Shown here one piece after another: positions 11,560-23,416 of a stretch of 64,000 nt of DNA (the first letter of the stretch is position 1; each line of letters opens with the position of its first letter). Made by a program: the position numbers and the translations under genes. This stretch comes from Galeruca laticollis. Lineage: Eukaryota > Arthropoda > Insecta > Coleoptera > Chrysomelidae. The DNA lies in contig OY998178.1 in the NCBI GenBank assembly GCA_963921935.1, positions 197,688,862 to 197,752,861 on the forward strand. The letters are read 5' to 3'. Below the pieces are notes generated by a model that saw only the letters and a list, made by a program, of their open reading frames with translations, ran no database searches and was not told the origin of the DNA.

Positions 11560-11766
11560 GTTAAAAAGTTATGCAAATGAAAATAGTCATACTAATGTAT
11601 GCATTTGAGTCGTTATTTTTAAAATGAATTAATGAATTTTTTCTAATAAAGGCATATTCTTATATAAATTTTAAACAAGTATTTGTTGTATCCTTAGATA
11701 CCTTTATGGTTATAACTAAAAGTGGCAACATTGCTCAAAATTTCAGTACATGTTTAACGTGTCAAT
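11560..11766. repeat. Dispersed repeat, copy 2
   Basis: Same sequence and orientation as 2596-2810, here slightly shorter. Flanks differ between the copies, which supports transposition rather than a large local duplication. Confidence 0.7.
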
Positions 11767-12300
11767 GGGTGCGTTCATCCGAGACACCGATCCATGAGCG
11801 CTCAGGTAGCGATCTTTAAAAATTTTATGAACGCGACACCATAGACAAATAATATAAGAGACGCTTTGATGCATAGGTGGCACGTTTCTGCGCCGCCGCC
11901 CGCGCATGGAGTCTCTGCAGTCGCGTGAACTACAAGACTGTTTTACATAAACAAAATAGAATAAAACAATTTAAAATATTATAAATGATAAAGAATTTCA
12001 ACATATTGCCTTTATTGTGAATAAATATTATAAAATATCCTAGTATATTAACTTTTAAGTAAATAAAAATGAAAATATACAAAATCAATCTTGCATTGGT
12101 TTGTGTTTGTCAAAGTGAAGTGTCAAAACTAAAAATAAGGTTATATTGGTTATGGTTACAAGTTCTAAGGATGAGTAAAATTAGTATAGTTTTGTTCAAT
12201 TTATTTAGGTTTTCCGTTCTAATAAAGTAAATAAAAGTAAGTGAACCTTTAAAATGTCATTACTAGGTATAATTCGTCATAGTTATATTGCAAAAAATTG
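11767..12300. other. No gene recognised
   Basis: Contains GTGCGTTCATCCGAGACACC at 11770 and the near-inverse TTATGAACGCGACACC at about 11825, possibly a small MITE-like hairpin. Otherwise nothing recognised. Confidence 0.3.
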
Positions 12301-12316
12301 TTAATAGTAAATATTT

Positions 12317-12560
12317 TTGGCCACTTCGCAATTTGGGTTTAAGAACAAAACATTTTTCAAATTTCCATCTGACATTAATCAAAGAGAACAGTGGTACAAA
12401 ATTTTAGAACTTATACATCTAATGATCAAAGGTTGCGTGAAGATCATTTTGATGATGATCCACTTACAAATACGTGTCGCAAAATACTTAAATTTGCTTT
12501 ACCTTTTCAATCCTTCCATCATACACCACCACATGGTAATAATATGCAAGCTTTTTAAAG
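12317..12560 (+). pseudogene. Possible THAP-type zinc finger fragment
   Basis: Plus-strand frames give FFKFPSDINQREQWYKI, then after a one-base frame change RLREDHFDDDPLTN and KILKFALPF. The order of an aromatic-FP motif, a W, and a (C)xxHF-like segment fits the second half of a THAP domain, the DNA-binding domain of P-element and THAP9-like transposases. The first Cys pair is not visible and the usual Cys before xxHF is missing. Could be unrelated; low confidence. Confidence 0.3.
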
Positions 12561-12579
12561 TACAGTATTTTCTGTAAAA

Positions 12580-12921
12580 AGAAACCTTATTTTTTGTGAC
12601 ATTGATAATCGAGAACTACAACACAAATTGTGAAGCAGACGATGTAATTTATTATTTAACTTAGTCTTTGAAATTTTCATTATTAACCAAAACCATTCTC
12701 TTCTAAAACTATTAATGAATTGGAAAAAATTGAATTCTCGTTCTTAGATACATAACATTATTCAAATGTTGACACAATAAGCTACCTATGTCTATGGTTT
12801 CGTATAACTTTTAATTGCGAAGAATGTAACGCTAATTTGCAGAGAGATATTTTAGATGTTCACCACCGTGGTTTCACGTCCTTCAAATAAAATGATGATT
12901 AAATACGTCTGATTTGTGTAC
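12580..12921. other. No gene recognised
   Basis: AT-rich stretch between the THAP-like fragment and the gypsy LTR; nothing recognised. Confidence 0.4.
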
Positions 12922-13121
12922 TGTTGTGTAAGTTGAGTTGGCAACATAGCCTAATTAGTCTTAGTTTGTCATCCTGGTTTCTCGATGATACGACGTTGGC
13001 AGTAGCGAGATATAGAAAAGGGCGCTTGTAGCTAGATTATGTATCATACAAAAATATTAATAAAAACTATATAAAAAGTAAATAACAAAAAATTATTATT
13101 AACCAAATACGAACTAAAACA
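12922..13121 (+). repeat. Candidate 5' LTR of a gypsy-type element
   Basis: Begins TGTTGTGTAAG, ends in CTAAAACA, and is followed directly by TGGTGTCAGGTG, a TGG-initial sequence typical of a tRNA primer binding site. A Gag-like frame starts 60 bases later. I found no second LTR nearby, so the ends are inferred. Confidence 0.5.
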
Positions 13122-13181
13122 TGGTGTCAGGTGTTCAAATAAGAAAATTGTAAAAGTATAGAAAGTGAGTTACAATTAAAA

Positions 13182-13529
13182 ATGGTCGATTGTAAACCAC
13201 CGGAACCCTTTAACATTGAGGATTCAGGCTCATGGCCAAAATGGAAACAACGTTTTGAGATATTTTTATTGGCTTCTGGAAAGGACCAAAGTCAGGAGAA
13301 GATAAAAATTGCCTTATTATTACATGTAATAGGTGGAAGTGGTCTGGATATTTATAACACATTTCCATCAAACAAGACTGAAACGCTAAACCATGTCCTT
13401 TCATGTTTTGACTTATATTTTTTGCCTAAGAAAAATGTTACTATGGAAACATTTAAGTTCAATAGCATTGTACAAAGAGAGGATCAAAATATTGATTCTT
13501 TTATAACTGAACTTAGGAAATCAATTTAA
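13182..13529 (+). pseudogene. Gypsy-type Gag, N-terminal part
   Basis: ATG at 13182 opens a frame of 115 codons: KPPEPFNIEDSGSWPKWKQR, ALLLHVIGGSGLDIYNTF and ITELRKSI. This layout (short N-terminus, WxxWxQRFE, LLHxxGxxxxxIxxTF) matches Gag of Ty3/gypsy elements. The frame stops at 13530, short of nucleocapsid, protease and pol, and no further gypsy sequence follows, so only the 5' end remains. In intact elements Gag packages RNA into virus-like particles. Confidence 0.7.
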
Positions 13530-13670
13530 AAGTAGAATTTCTATTATCATAACATTGATAGTGTAGGAGGTCTTATATGGAATATTTACCAAAGTTTTAA
13601 TAATACAATAGATTTTCTAAACTTTGGTTATGCCATGGTAGCATGAATTTGGGGAGCCCTATTACCTTTC

Positions 13671-14630
13671 ATGGCCAAAAAGTTACCCACTATCTTTAGG
13701 AACAACAGTTTATCACCAATGAACCAGCTACCACTAACTCTGCAATGTGATGCAAGCAGTGGGCATCTCATGCAGGTAACTGACTGTATGAATGTTCATG
13801 AGTCAATGTCAAGCCGGGTTGTGGCTCATGTATCAAGGGTCCTTGCAGCACTCCGACCTCAAAAAGTGAAAATGCAAAATCCTCATGATTATGTAAAGGC
13901 CCAGAATTAATTTACAATACAGCAAGATTCCCTAAAGTACAAGCCACGATAGATTGTACACATATAAAAATTGAATCTCCTGGTAAGTAGTTACCTGTAG
14001 GCTACAAAATAAATGTTTGCTGAATTAAGTTCTTAGGCGATTTCGTCCCGCTTTGGTTGGTAGGGACTTTGGTTAACCAAATGGTAGGTCCTACGTCACC
14101 GGTATGACGTAAAGTACCAATTACAGGCGAAATCGTTTGGTTCTCAAGTGGTACAGCTGATTGATGGAATTTACATTTCCGTTTTGTATTGCGATCGGAA
14201 AAGTTGTTTATTGAGTTTTACTATATTTTCTTGGAGTTTTGAGTTAAATATATACAGCAAAAACCCACAAAAGGCTTCTTGTCATTTATAATAAAATCGA
14301 CAGATTTCATTATTACTAGACAAAAAAAAGAAAAAACAGACAAAACTCAATAGAACGTGTGTTTGGGATCTGGTAGTTATGGCATATGGGCTTCGACTTA
14401 AAATTGACACAGTTCTTAGAATCATTGATCATAGTAACTACTTCCGTGCTTTATAAAATTGCTAGAGAAATGAACGCACCAGAACCTCCCACACCTGAAG
14501 ATATAAACAAGGTAGAATTAAATTAGCTCATGGAAACCCAGCAAATTGAAATGGATGCCCAAGATCGCTAAGATAATAACAATAATGTTGTGCAGAATGA
14601 AATTATCCGATATTTTAGTCTATGAATTGC
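13671..14630 (+). pseudogene. Harbinger (HARBI1-like) transposase, exon-containing remnant
   Basis: Plus-strand pieces: helical region with SSRVVAHVSRVLAALRPQ (13800-13870), then after a frameshift YNTARFPKVQATIDCTHIKI with the first catalytic Asp, ending ESPG followed by a GTAAGT donor (about 13985). Farther on, IERVFG, MAYGLRLKIDTVLRII and REMNAPEPPTPEDIN, then VVQNEIIRYF (to 14630) are the C-terminus. The part with the second Asp and the Glu is missing between about 13990 and 14330; stops and frameshifts occur. PIF/Harbinger elements need this nuclease and a Myb-like partner. Confidence 0.75.
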
Positions 14631-14922
14631 AATAATTTGGAAATGCATTTTATTTCTCTAGCATTGTGAAACACTGATAAAGCAGCTGCATTTTGAATTA
14701 GATTTTTAATTGCTTTTATTTCTTTTTAAAAATAATGTTGCTTGGTTCTTGATAGATCAATAAAATAAATATGAATTACTTTTTATTTTTTTATATATAC
14801 ATTTTAAGTGTCCAAAAACAACAAACTAAATCTAGCCTAAAAATAACACTTAAAATTAAACTAAAAATCATTACACTGGCAGAAAGAAGCCTTAAGAAAA
14901 AACCAGGTTAACAAGACGGTTT

Positions 14923-14997
14923 CTAAAGCTGTTTTTTATTTATTTCAACATCCTCTGCATGTAATGCTTGTCTTTCCAATTTTTTTACTATGTGTCG
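14923..14997 (-). pseudogene. Possible C-terminal scrap of harbinger Myb-like accessory protein
   Basis: Minus-strand HIVKKLERQALHAEDVEINK resembles the coiled C-terminal tail of the Myb/SANT-like protein that accompanies harbinger transposase. It lies just downstream of the transposase remnant in opposite orientation, as is common in that superfamily. Only about 25 residues, so tentative. Confidence 0.35.
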
Positions 14998-15672
14998 CGT
15001 ATAAAAGAGACTTCATTATAACATTGTTTACAGTGTCACAATGAAGCTCTTTGAACACTGTTATAGTAATTTTTAGTGTACAGTTGGTTATTGTATTTAG
15101 TTATATTTTTATTTGACATTTAACTTAACCTTGAAAAAATTATAAATAAAATGGTCTAGCGTTGTTCTAGCTAGCAAATTATTATATTAAAGGTAAATTT
15201 GAATGATTTGTATATTAAAAATATTAATGAATAAAGTACGCTAACGTTTATATATCAATGATTTGTCAATTGTTTATTTTTATATTGTATATGATCAATA
15301 TATAGGTATACAAAACGTTCGATTTTTGGGATAAATTACCAGATATCTATGTGAAGATGTATTACAGAAATAATTCTGTTCATGATATAATATAAATAGA
15401 TCGCAAGAGCATACACGAAGAAGCTCTTTTTTAAACAAATAATCATCCTCTTTTTGCTTAAATGAAAGTTTGTTTACAATTTACACAATTATTCGGTTAT
15501 AAAATGTCAAAAGTCAGAAGCTCTGAATAAAACCATCTGTGATCTGACCAATTAGGAATCTACAGAATTGCCAACTTAAATTCAAACCACTCCTCCTAGT
15601 TTAAAAACAGGGATTATATGAAATTCTATTTTATTTAAATAATTAAATAAATGCAAATTATAAAAAACATTA
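14998..15672. other. No gene recognised
   Basis: AT-rich sequence after the harbinger remnant; nothing recognised. Confidence 0.4.
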
Positions 15673-15795
15673 TGTAAAACTTGTGCCACAATGACTTTCT
15701 ATAGTACTCGTGATTTGCACAACTCACCGCCTCGCGGTTCGTTGTGCAAACTTCACTCTTACTACAAAACGAGTCATTGTGACACTTGTTTTACA
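15673..15795. repeat. Imperfect palindrome (MITE-like hairpin)
   Basis: TGTAAAACTTGTGCCACAAT at the left is mirrored by ATTGTGACACTTGTTTTACA at the right; the inner TTTGCACAAC is mirrored by GTTGTGCAAA around the GC-rich core CCGCCTCGCGG. Likely a short non-autonomous foldback element. Confidence 0.65.
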
Positions 15796-15977
15796 AATAA
15801 CTATTTTATCGGCTAGAATCTCATATTTTTATGCCAACGCACTTGATGCTATGCTCTTCACTAACGTGGTCCTTGGTCTTCTTCGATCATGACCGTAGAG
15901 GAGATTTATTACATAATGTACTTTATAAAAATGCACAAGAAAATTGCTTATACCTATATAGTTATCAGAAAACTTAC

Positions 15978-16142
15978 TCTTTTGACCTGATTCCCTGGCT
16001 GCTCTTTTATCTGACTTCTAGCTTTCCGAGTGGATGTCCAATAAGGTTCTTCAAAAGCTTCTCTGATAGCAGGCCATACCAGGATGGGATGTACAGGTCT
16101 TTTGAAGGCGCCTATGGTGTATGTTTTCCATGTTTGCTTTAC
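15978..16142 (-). CDS. Exon-like ORF of unrecognised gene, 55 codons
   Basis: On the minus strand a polypyrimidine-rich acceptor ending TATTTAG precedes an open segment of exactly 165 bases, followed by a consensus donor GTAAGT. The translation contains KRPVHPILVWPAIREAFEE and PYWTSTRKARSQIKEQ, a balanced composition unlike random AT-rich DNA. I do not recognise the protein. It may be an exon of a host gene or of an intron-containing transposon gene. No partner exon was identified. Confidence 0.4.
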
Positions 16143-18580
16143 CTAAATACATTGTGTATAAAAAAATCCTGTTAAGTTATTTGTCACTTTGTTAGCAGTT
16201 TCAGAAAGTTTAAAATATAATATATTTTTTCTACGCCAATGTCTGTAAACGTCAAAAATAGCACTGTCAACATTCCTTGTAAAAATAACATGCATGTAAT
16301 GAGATCTCATAACATACACGTGTGTTTTGAGAAGAAAACCTAAACTTATTAGTTTAATTCAATTACAATCAAATTGTTAATTACGTAAGACTTTATTTGG
16401 TTTATTTACACAAATTTAGTCAATAAAAAAAATAAAAACTTTTAGCATTAGCGAGATATATTTAGGATTGAAAGAGTGATGCCCCTAAATGTAGGCAGCA
16501 CATTATGCAATTTCTTTAAAAATAGGACATGTTTTCTTAAGAGGGGCCTCCTCACAGGTATATAAACCTAAAAACCTACACAATACTAGTTACTAATTTA
16601 GTAATTATTTGGTTCAAAATATTTACGATAGATGTCGATAGTAGTACTGAATCGGCTTTTACTTATTCAACATATTTTCTCTCTCTGTCTTTCCACTCTT
16701 GACGGTTCAAAGAAACGCATCTCTGTTCGAATGTTTTGATTTTAAATATTTCGACTTTTTGTGAGCACAGAAACCTTATCTCCATGGGTGATTTGTGCTT
16801 ATCTCTGTTTTTTATGTTGCATCCAAACCACAGCACAGCTGTGCATAGATAAGAGAATATTATATACAGGGATCCAAACAAAATTTGTTGACATAATTTC
16901 CATTTGAGTGTAGATTTTTGATTATTTAAGAGTTTCATAAATGTAAATATACATACTTTAAAAACATTCTACCTTTCAAAATTTGTACCATTTATATTAA
17001 CATAATAAAGTGTTTTCATAATTATACATTTCCGTTTGTTTCATGCTAAGAAAATTAAACTGCGGAAAAGTTGCAAATTCACATGATTTAATAAAATAGG
17101 CCATTTAGTCTGAAAACACAGAACGTCGTATCACAACTTTGCCTCAATCTAATCATATTTCAGAGTTTCTGTTGATTGCTTTCAAATTTTATTTGACATG
17201 TAGGCTCTTTTTTCAACTACATGTGTAAATATATTCAATTTTATCTAGAAACAAATAATATAAACAAAGAGTTTCCAAATTTATTATACAAAGAAATATT
17301 TACTTGTAATACAATGCTTTACATTTAATAGAAAGAGGAAAGTAAGGTAAACTGAGGAATTTCAATTTAAAATAGCAAACGTTTAAAAAACTTACAAAGC
17401 AACTATAACAACTAATAAAAAATTTAAAGCGAAAGATCTGTAATGACAAATAATAGTATATATTGTGGGAAGATCGATATATACAGTACAAAATCAAACA
17501 TACAATCAACATGTACAAGTTTGCTTCTACCTTGTTTGCAAAGATTGATCATATATTATGCGTTGTGGATATTGGAACTGAAACATTTTTCCTTCATTAT
17601 ACAAAAAAATTGTTGGTTCATTTTCTTTTTTCCATGAGAGATACACATATGTGTCACAGCCTAATAAACACACAGCCCAGACTCTTAACGTCGGCACTTT
17701 GATATTATTTATTGAAAATCTGTGACCTTGAGGACGCCATTTGGGGGTAAATCTCAGAGTTGGCTATGGGTTTATTCTAGTACCGCTGGCAGGGCCGTAC
17801 TTAGAAATTTAAAGTAAACATGAGAGTATTATGTTTATTTGAATTTACATAGATACTTATAAAAATAGAATATAGGCAAGCTGTTCTTGTTACGTAAAAT
17901 ATTCATATTTATTATTTAGCTATATCACCGCATTGGGAAGTAGGTAGTTCGATTAGAAAGAAAATCAAATAACTTGCGAGATCACACGTTAATAGACCAC
18001 ATACAATCAAAAAGTTAGTATGCTAGAATTGTATGTGCTTTTAGAAGCATTTGATAAAATTAGCCTACCTATAATAGTTTAGAAGATAAAAAAGATCGAT
18101 ATATACATCGTTAGAGATAATTGAAGGAATTTTTGTAGATAAGTATAGTGTCAAAGGATAATCCATATGTGACAATTTTAAATGAAAATTATATGGGAGT
18201 GTTATAATCAAAATTAACGATATGCAATTATCAAATTCAGATTAATTTAATACGTATAACTTAAAAAGTGAAACAATCAACCTGGAAACAGAATTAAAAA
18301 AGACATAAGATCTAGATATGTGTTCACATGTGAAAAACGATTTATTAAAATTGTGCGATACTTTCGCAAATATTTTTACAATTAATAATAGTTTCACTCA
18401 CGGAGTAGTGAGATTAGTAAAAAAATGAAATGTGTCCAATAATGACGTTAAATAAACAATACTAACATTACAAATACAAAAAGTAAATACAATAACACAA
18501 ACCAACATTTAAATAATAATTGTTCTATGTGACATAATAAATTTGTAACTTGAAGTATTTACACAAATATATACTTCCAC
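16143..18580. other. No gene recognised
   Basis: Long AT-rich stretch with only short chance frames; nothing recognised apart from simple poly-A/T runs. Confidence 0.4.
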
Positions 18581-19492
18581 CTATTGATTACGCCATATAA
18601 TCAATTTATTACGAATATTTTTTTGATCTTTAAAATTATTATTAATATGTTTTAAAGTATAATAAAGTCGTATGCGTAAGTACAATTTTAATACAAACTC
18701 TTTGGGAAATTTCCCACAAGGATGCGCAAGATATTGCCTGTGTACAAGTTGGAAAAGATTATTGCAAATGTTGGTCCTTGCTATTAGACAGTGGAAATTT
18801 GTCTGAAAAATTTCTTCAACATTCGCAATAAAATCCACAAAAATGTCTGCTGGATTTTTTAAATTTCCAAAAATAGTTTTTTCGGAATTTTCGTATGCCC
18901 TAAAATAGATATATAATGAAGAATCATCTAATTCTTGTTGATGGTTTGAAAATGTTATGCACACGTCGCAACTATGTATATTAAGGGCTTTTTTTAACAG
19001 ATAGCCACAGATATACCGTACAAAATTCTAGTGTAGCATCTCATCTTGCTGATAATCTGTACCTATAAGTTGAGTGGTAATTTCTATTGGCATGTTTTTT
19101 GTAGACGGTACCGCATGTACATCAGGTACATCTGCCAACTTCAAAAGTATGGAATCTGGATCTGCCTCACAATTTTCGGTCCCTGAGTGGAATATTTTTA
19201 AATACATTAATTTTTTAAATGTTCTTTTAAATTGAATTGGAGTAGGATTTCTACAGTTGCCATTTTGTTGTCTGACAGAACCGAAAAAATTCTCCAGACA
19301 ATCTGAATTTAAACGCCTAGTTAAAAGATAATTAATTTTTTTCTCATTGAAGTCATTCCATAAGCTCCGAATGCTATTTATACTAATCCTAATACATTTA
19401 AAGCTTTTGATCCTATTCGTCACATTTTTGTTTTGTTCGTTTATAATTTTAATTTTGTTAAAAAGGGCAGTGCATTCATTTAATAATTCCAC
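18581..19492 (-). pseudogene. P-element-type transposase, C-terminal part
   Basis: Frame 19492-19028 holds LLTRRLNSDCLENFFGSVRQ and RNPTPIQFKRTFKKLMYLK, the hallmark C-terminal region of P-element/THAP9 transposases. After a short gap with a frame break, 18964-18581 gives SLYIYFRAYENSEKTIFGNL, HPCGKFPKEFVLKLYLRIR and YYTLKHIN, the extreme C-terminal domain. The N-terminal THAP domain and the catalytic RNase H-like half are absent upstream, so this is a 5'-truncated remnant. The family moves by GTP-dependent cut-and-paste. Confidence 0.8.
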
Positions 19493-19499
19493 CTGATGG

Positions 19500-20044
19500 G
19501 GTAAATTCTTGTATTGAATTATATTGAATGTTAGTTTCAGTTTTGAATAGGCCGGTGGTGATATTTAGCATGGCCGACAACAACTATTTATATTTAAGTA
19601 ACATAGATATGTATAATTTACCTTATGGGATCTACAGGAAATCTAAAAAAACTTTTTTTGCATATATAACTTTTGTTTTTGCAAAATTTCGCGGCACAAG
19701 AACGGCCCATTATAGTCAGTTTAACAAAACAACGGTACTTCAGAATTAATATAAAAATCTCAACGACACTAACTAACTAAAATAAGAAAAAGAACTGTTT
19801 TAACACTCAAAAATCAAATACTAAGTCAAACTAATCTGAATTTTTATAACTACCGATTAAAAGACTCCCAACTACGAACGACAATGGTTACGACTAGCTC
19901 CTTCTGCATTCTCGTCACTGATCTGAGAGGTTTTATCCCGAAGGGCGTGTATGCGCGAATAGCTGCGCATTCTGTTCCCGCCAAGTAAGAGTCTCTGCTG
20001 TGTGTTCTATATGCTGTGTATGTGTGATCACCTGAATGGTAAAT
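19500..20044. other. No gene recognised
   Basis: Only short frames. The stretch adjoins, on its right, sequence related to the hAT/satellite unit. Confidence 0.35.
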
Positions 20045-20470
20045 ATTTTTTTTGTTTTTATATAATACATTATTGGTATTATTACTTTTCCATCCAACCC
20101 ATCTAATATGCGAGAAAAGTATTGGTTTACCAAAAAAAAAAGTTGGCATTTTGGATTTTTTTGAGTTGTTTTTACGTTTTTCAGTAAGAACAACACAAAA
20201 AAATGGTTTTAAGAAAAAAAATCCTATCTGTATAACTCAATACAGCCCCCGAAGTGCAACAAGTCACCAATTTTATGACTGAATATTATTCAGGATATCT
20301 CACAGATGAACCCTTTTGATTTTCAGCTCACCAGAGACAGTAGAACGAGTGCTATGGTACTTGAAGTATCACATTTTTGGAGAACTTTCAGTTTGTTAGC
20401 ACGATACAGCCTCAGGAGTGTATATAAATGACCAATTTCATGATTGGATATTATTGCGACATTTATAACC
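20045..20470 (-). repeat. Inverted partial copy of hAT right flank plus satellite monomers
   Basis: 20045-20235 is the reverse complement of roughly 28995-29190 (landmarks ACCAATACTTTTCTCGCAT and CCAACTTTTTTT). 20235-20470 is the reverse complement of a little over one satellite monomer (GTTAGCACGATACAGCCTC, AGCTCACC, ATTTTATGACTGAATATTAT). The sequence left of 20045 does not match the hAT element, so this is a fragment or a related shorter element. Confidence 0.7.
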
Positions 20471-22253
20471 GATGTTGGCAAGTTATACGAAAATCCTCAA
20501 ACAAGGAGAAAAAAGCAAAAAACAATATTTTTTAACAAGAAAAACTATGCACGTCATAAGATTATTAGGTATATTCAGGAACTTTCAATGTCTATATAGT
20601 GAGCATTTTACTTGTATGTTAGGTATCTTATGTTTTCAAAATTCGTTTTTTGACTTCGTAGTGTATTTATGTATTCGCCATAAGATAAATTGTGATTAAT
20701 TTTTGGGTTTCCAAAATAGAGATATATCAGGTAAATATGTGCTTATATTTTGTAATTGTTTTATTTCAGATAATTGTAGGTTTTTCATTATTATTTTCTC
20801 GTTACCGTAACTAGATTACTAAATTAAACATTATGTTTCTAGTTCTGGCAACTATGTAAATTCTAAACATTTATGTTTTTTGTGCAAAAAACTAACAAAT
20901 TTGACTGGCTCAAGTTACCACAACACAGGGAGTATTTATTTGGTCATTACCGATTGTTTCAGCATACTTTGTTAGTGTTATACTTAGTTTTTTATTGCCT
21001 ATAAGGTGAAAAGAACACCATTTTATTATTTTCATTGCGATATTGTGGTATCTTCATTGGTGAAAAAGACACTATCGACTCTCATTATTGTGAACCCTCG
21101 GTGAAAGAGACACCTTTTTTTAGTTTTTTTTAGCATTATACTTAGTATGGCGTGAGAAAAGTACAGGAACAAAAAATAATTTTGTAAGTAAAAATATTAT
21201 TTATTTAAAGAAAATATTCAAAGTATATTTTTTCAGCCTTTATAACTACGTGGATCCAGACTTCAATAATGTGGATAGGGGGACACCACCCCTTTGTGAG
21301 TATAGAATCGTAAAAAATGGATATTTTTATAAACTTTTTATTTTCTTTTTGTTATGAGGAGAAATGGTAGAGAAGAAGATGAACTTCAGTTGCCATGTAT
21401 TAATAAATATGAAGACAAACACATTAAATTTGTATTAATAATTTTATTGATATTTTTATAAAATATTTTTTATTTGTTTCTTTTCAATAAAAGCATACAC
21501 CAATTTTTCGTTTAATTTTTTTGAATAATTAATAAGGGTCAATGAAAAAGCGGACATGTCTGTTTATTGCTGTAATAAGCATTTTTATAGTTTACCTAAT
21601 TAATTGGCATTTCTTTGCTACTATTCATTTGAATTATTAAGAGGGGTCAGTGGAAAGCAGACATTCTGTATTATAATAAATATAAAAACTACCTACTTAC
21701 TTTCTCTGTATTTCAAATTTGTAATACTACAATTAAACAAACATATTGCATAATTGATTTGATTTTGTTTTCAATAAAAGAAAACACTTGCTATAATTTA
21801 CTTGAATAATTGAGAAGAGTCAATGGAAAAACAGGCATGTCCGTTTATTACAAACTGGAGGAAAATGCTAAAAGTATAACATTTCAATACATAACATGGA
21901 AAAATTGAAGAAAAAAATATAACATTTTTAGTGTACAGGTTCTTGGAGGAACCAAAAGGCCCTGATATGGGGATCAATAATTATAATGCACTTATGAAAT
22001 CACTAGCAACAGCTAAAAATATTTGTGGATTATTTTATGTCTAGGCTACACTAAACACAATATTGTGGAGTAAATATAAATAGTATGTACGAAGCACAAA
22101 TTTACTTATTTAGCATGGAAATTACTTTTTTATAATCACTTACAAATACAATACACACTAAACTATAAATTTGGGATATTTTTATGAACACAAAACATAT
22201 GACAACAGCATTTGACCCATAGAGAAAGTTATAATATTATTTGTCTATGATTT
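20471..22253. other. No gene recognised; weak degenerate repeat
   Basis: Three loosely similar blocks at about 21520, 21628 and 21802 share a pattern GAATAATTRAKAAGRGTCAA followed by an AAAGCRGACATGTCTGT-like segment. Apart from that nothing is recognised. Confidence 0.35.
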
Positions 22254-22563
22254 GACCTTCGTCCTCTGTCATTGTTCTATACAGCGCCATGCATCAAGGC
22301 GGTGGAGCGGTGGAACTAAAGTAAAAAGATGTTCGTTTGCAAAAATTTGCGCACAACAAATCTCAAAAAATACAATGATTTGAGATTTCCTATTTTCAGA
22401 ATCGAATTCTCTAGGCTTCCTTTTGGGGATCAGGTTTTGGTGTCCAGATTGGTGACCACAAATTGTCAAAACTGTCAAAATCACACCATCACTTAATGGC
22501 TTATATCTTTTTTATAACAATATAAAACTCAACCAAAATACCTGATCCCCAAGACGAAGGTCC
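22254..22563. mobile_element. Candidate MITE
   Basis: Ends TTGACCTTCGTC (22254) and GACGAAGGTCCAA (22551-22563) are inverted. A second inverted pair, GGGGATCAGGTTTTGGT (about 22425) and ACCAAAATACCTGATCCCC (about 22532), lies inside. No coding sequence. Ends and target duplication not established. Confidence 0.4.
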
Positions 22564-22993
22564 AAGTTATATTGTGTTAGAATTTCAACACTTAATTTCC
22601 CTGCGTTCTTTAGATTTGTTGTGTACAAAATGACCTAAATTTTGTTGCAAATCACGGGTGTCAACTGTTTTCAGGTTTCTAAAACGTGAGGCCCCTCTTA
22701 TGTAGCATGCTATGAAAATAAATGTCATTTCCGTTCATCACCATTAAATAATAAGGCACAATCGATTTACAATAATTGTTCAATTGTTAGTAACAACTAT
22801 TGTAATAAAGTTTAAGAGATTGCGATGTTTTTCATTTAATAGAAGAAAATTAATGGGCGTAGAAAAGGTATAGTACGTTACACGAGTTGTAAGCTTATTA
22901 CGCACTCATGAAATTCATGCACGAAGCCGCTGCGTGCCTAATGGGTTACTTACAACTCTTACTTAATATACTATTTTCAACATATTTATATTT

Positions 22994-23127
22994 GTGCTTT
23001 AAATGACACTCACGGTCTCCAGCCAACTCCACAATATTATATTGTGGAGTTGGCTGGAGACCGTGAGTTTCATTTAAAGCACTAATATGAGCGGATTCCA
23101 CGAAGCAAGGGTCGAGACAGTTAATTT
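22994..23127 (-). mobile_element. Foldback element, copy 1
   Basis: 134-bp element flanked by the 13-bp direct repeat CATATTTATATTT (22981-22993, 23128-23140). On the minus strand it begins AAATTAACTGTCTCGACCC, then two arms of about 55 bp mirror each other around a short AT core (GGAGTTGGCTGGAGACCGTG and its inverse). The same head and arm design is found at 26330-26562. Confidence 0.75.
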
Positions 23128-23140
23128 CATATTTATATTT

Positions 23141-23416
23141 CTCTAAGAATGAATGTGCGGATCAATCTGCAAATTATAACTCAAGTGTTAAAATAAATAC
23201 ACCTGTAGCGAAATAATAATTTGTGGATTTTTCCTTTTGTAATAAAAGGCCAGCTTATTTAGTGACAGACAGGTTAGAAATTTAACAGGATCAATTTGAC
23301 TTTCTCTATGAACAGATCTGTGACAGTTGACAGTGGCTGAATAATATATTGTTTATTCAGATACTAAATTTGTTAATATTAAACAAATCAAAAGCAATCA
23401 ATATTTTTAGCGCATA
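23141..23416. other. No gene recognised
   Basis: AT-rich sequence leading into the putative host gene; a promoter cannot be pointed out. Confidence 0.3.

Noticed and set aside
16663..16938. Minus-strand ORF with LINE-like phrases (VLWFGCN)
   Set aside because: The match to LINE C-termini is too short and loose to support a call.
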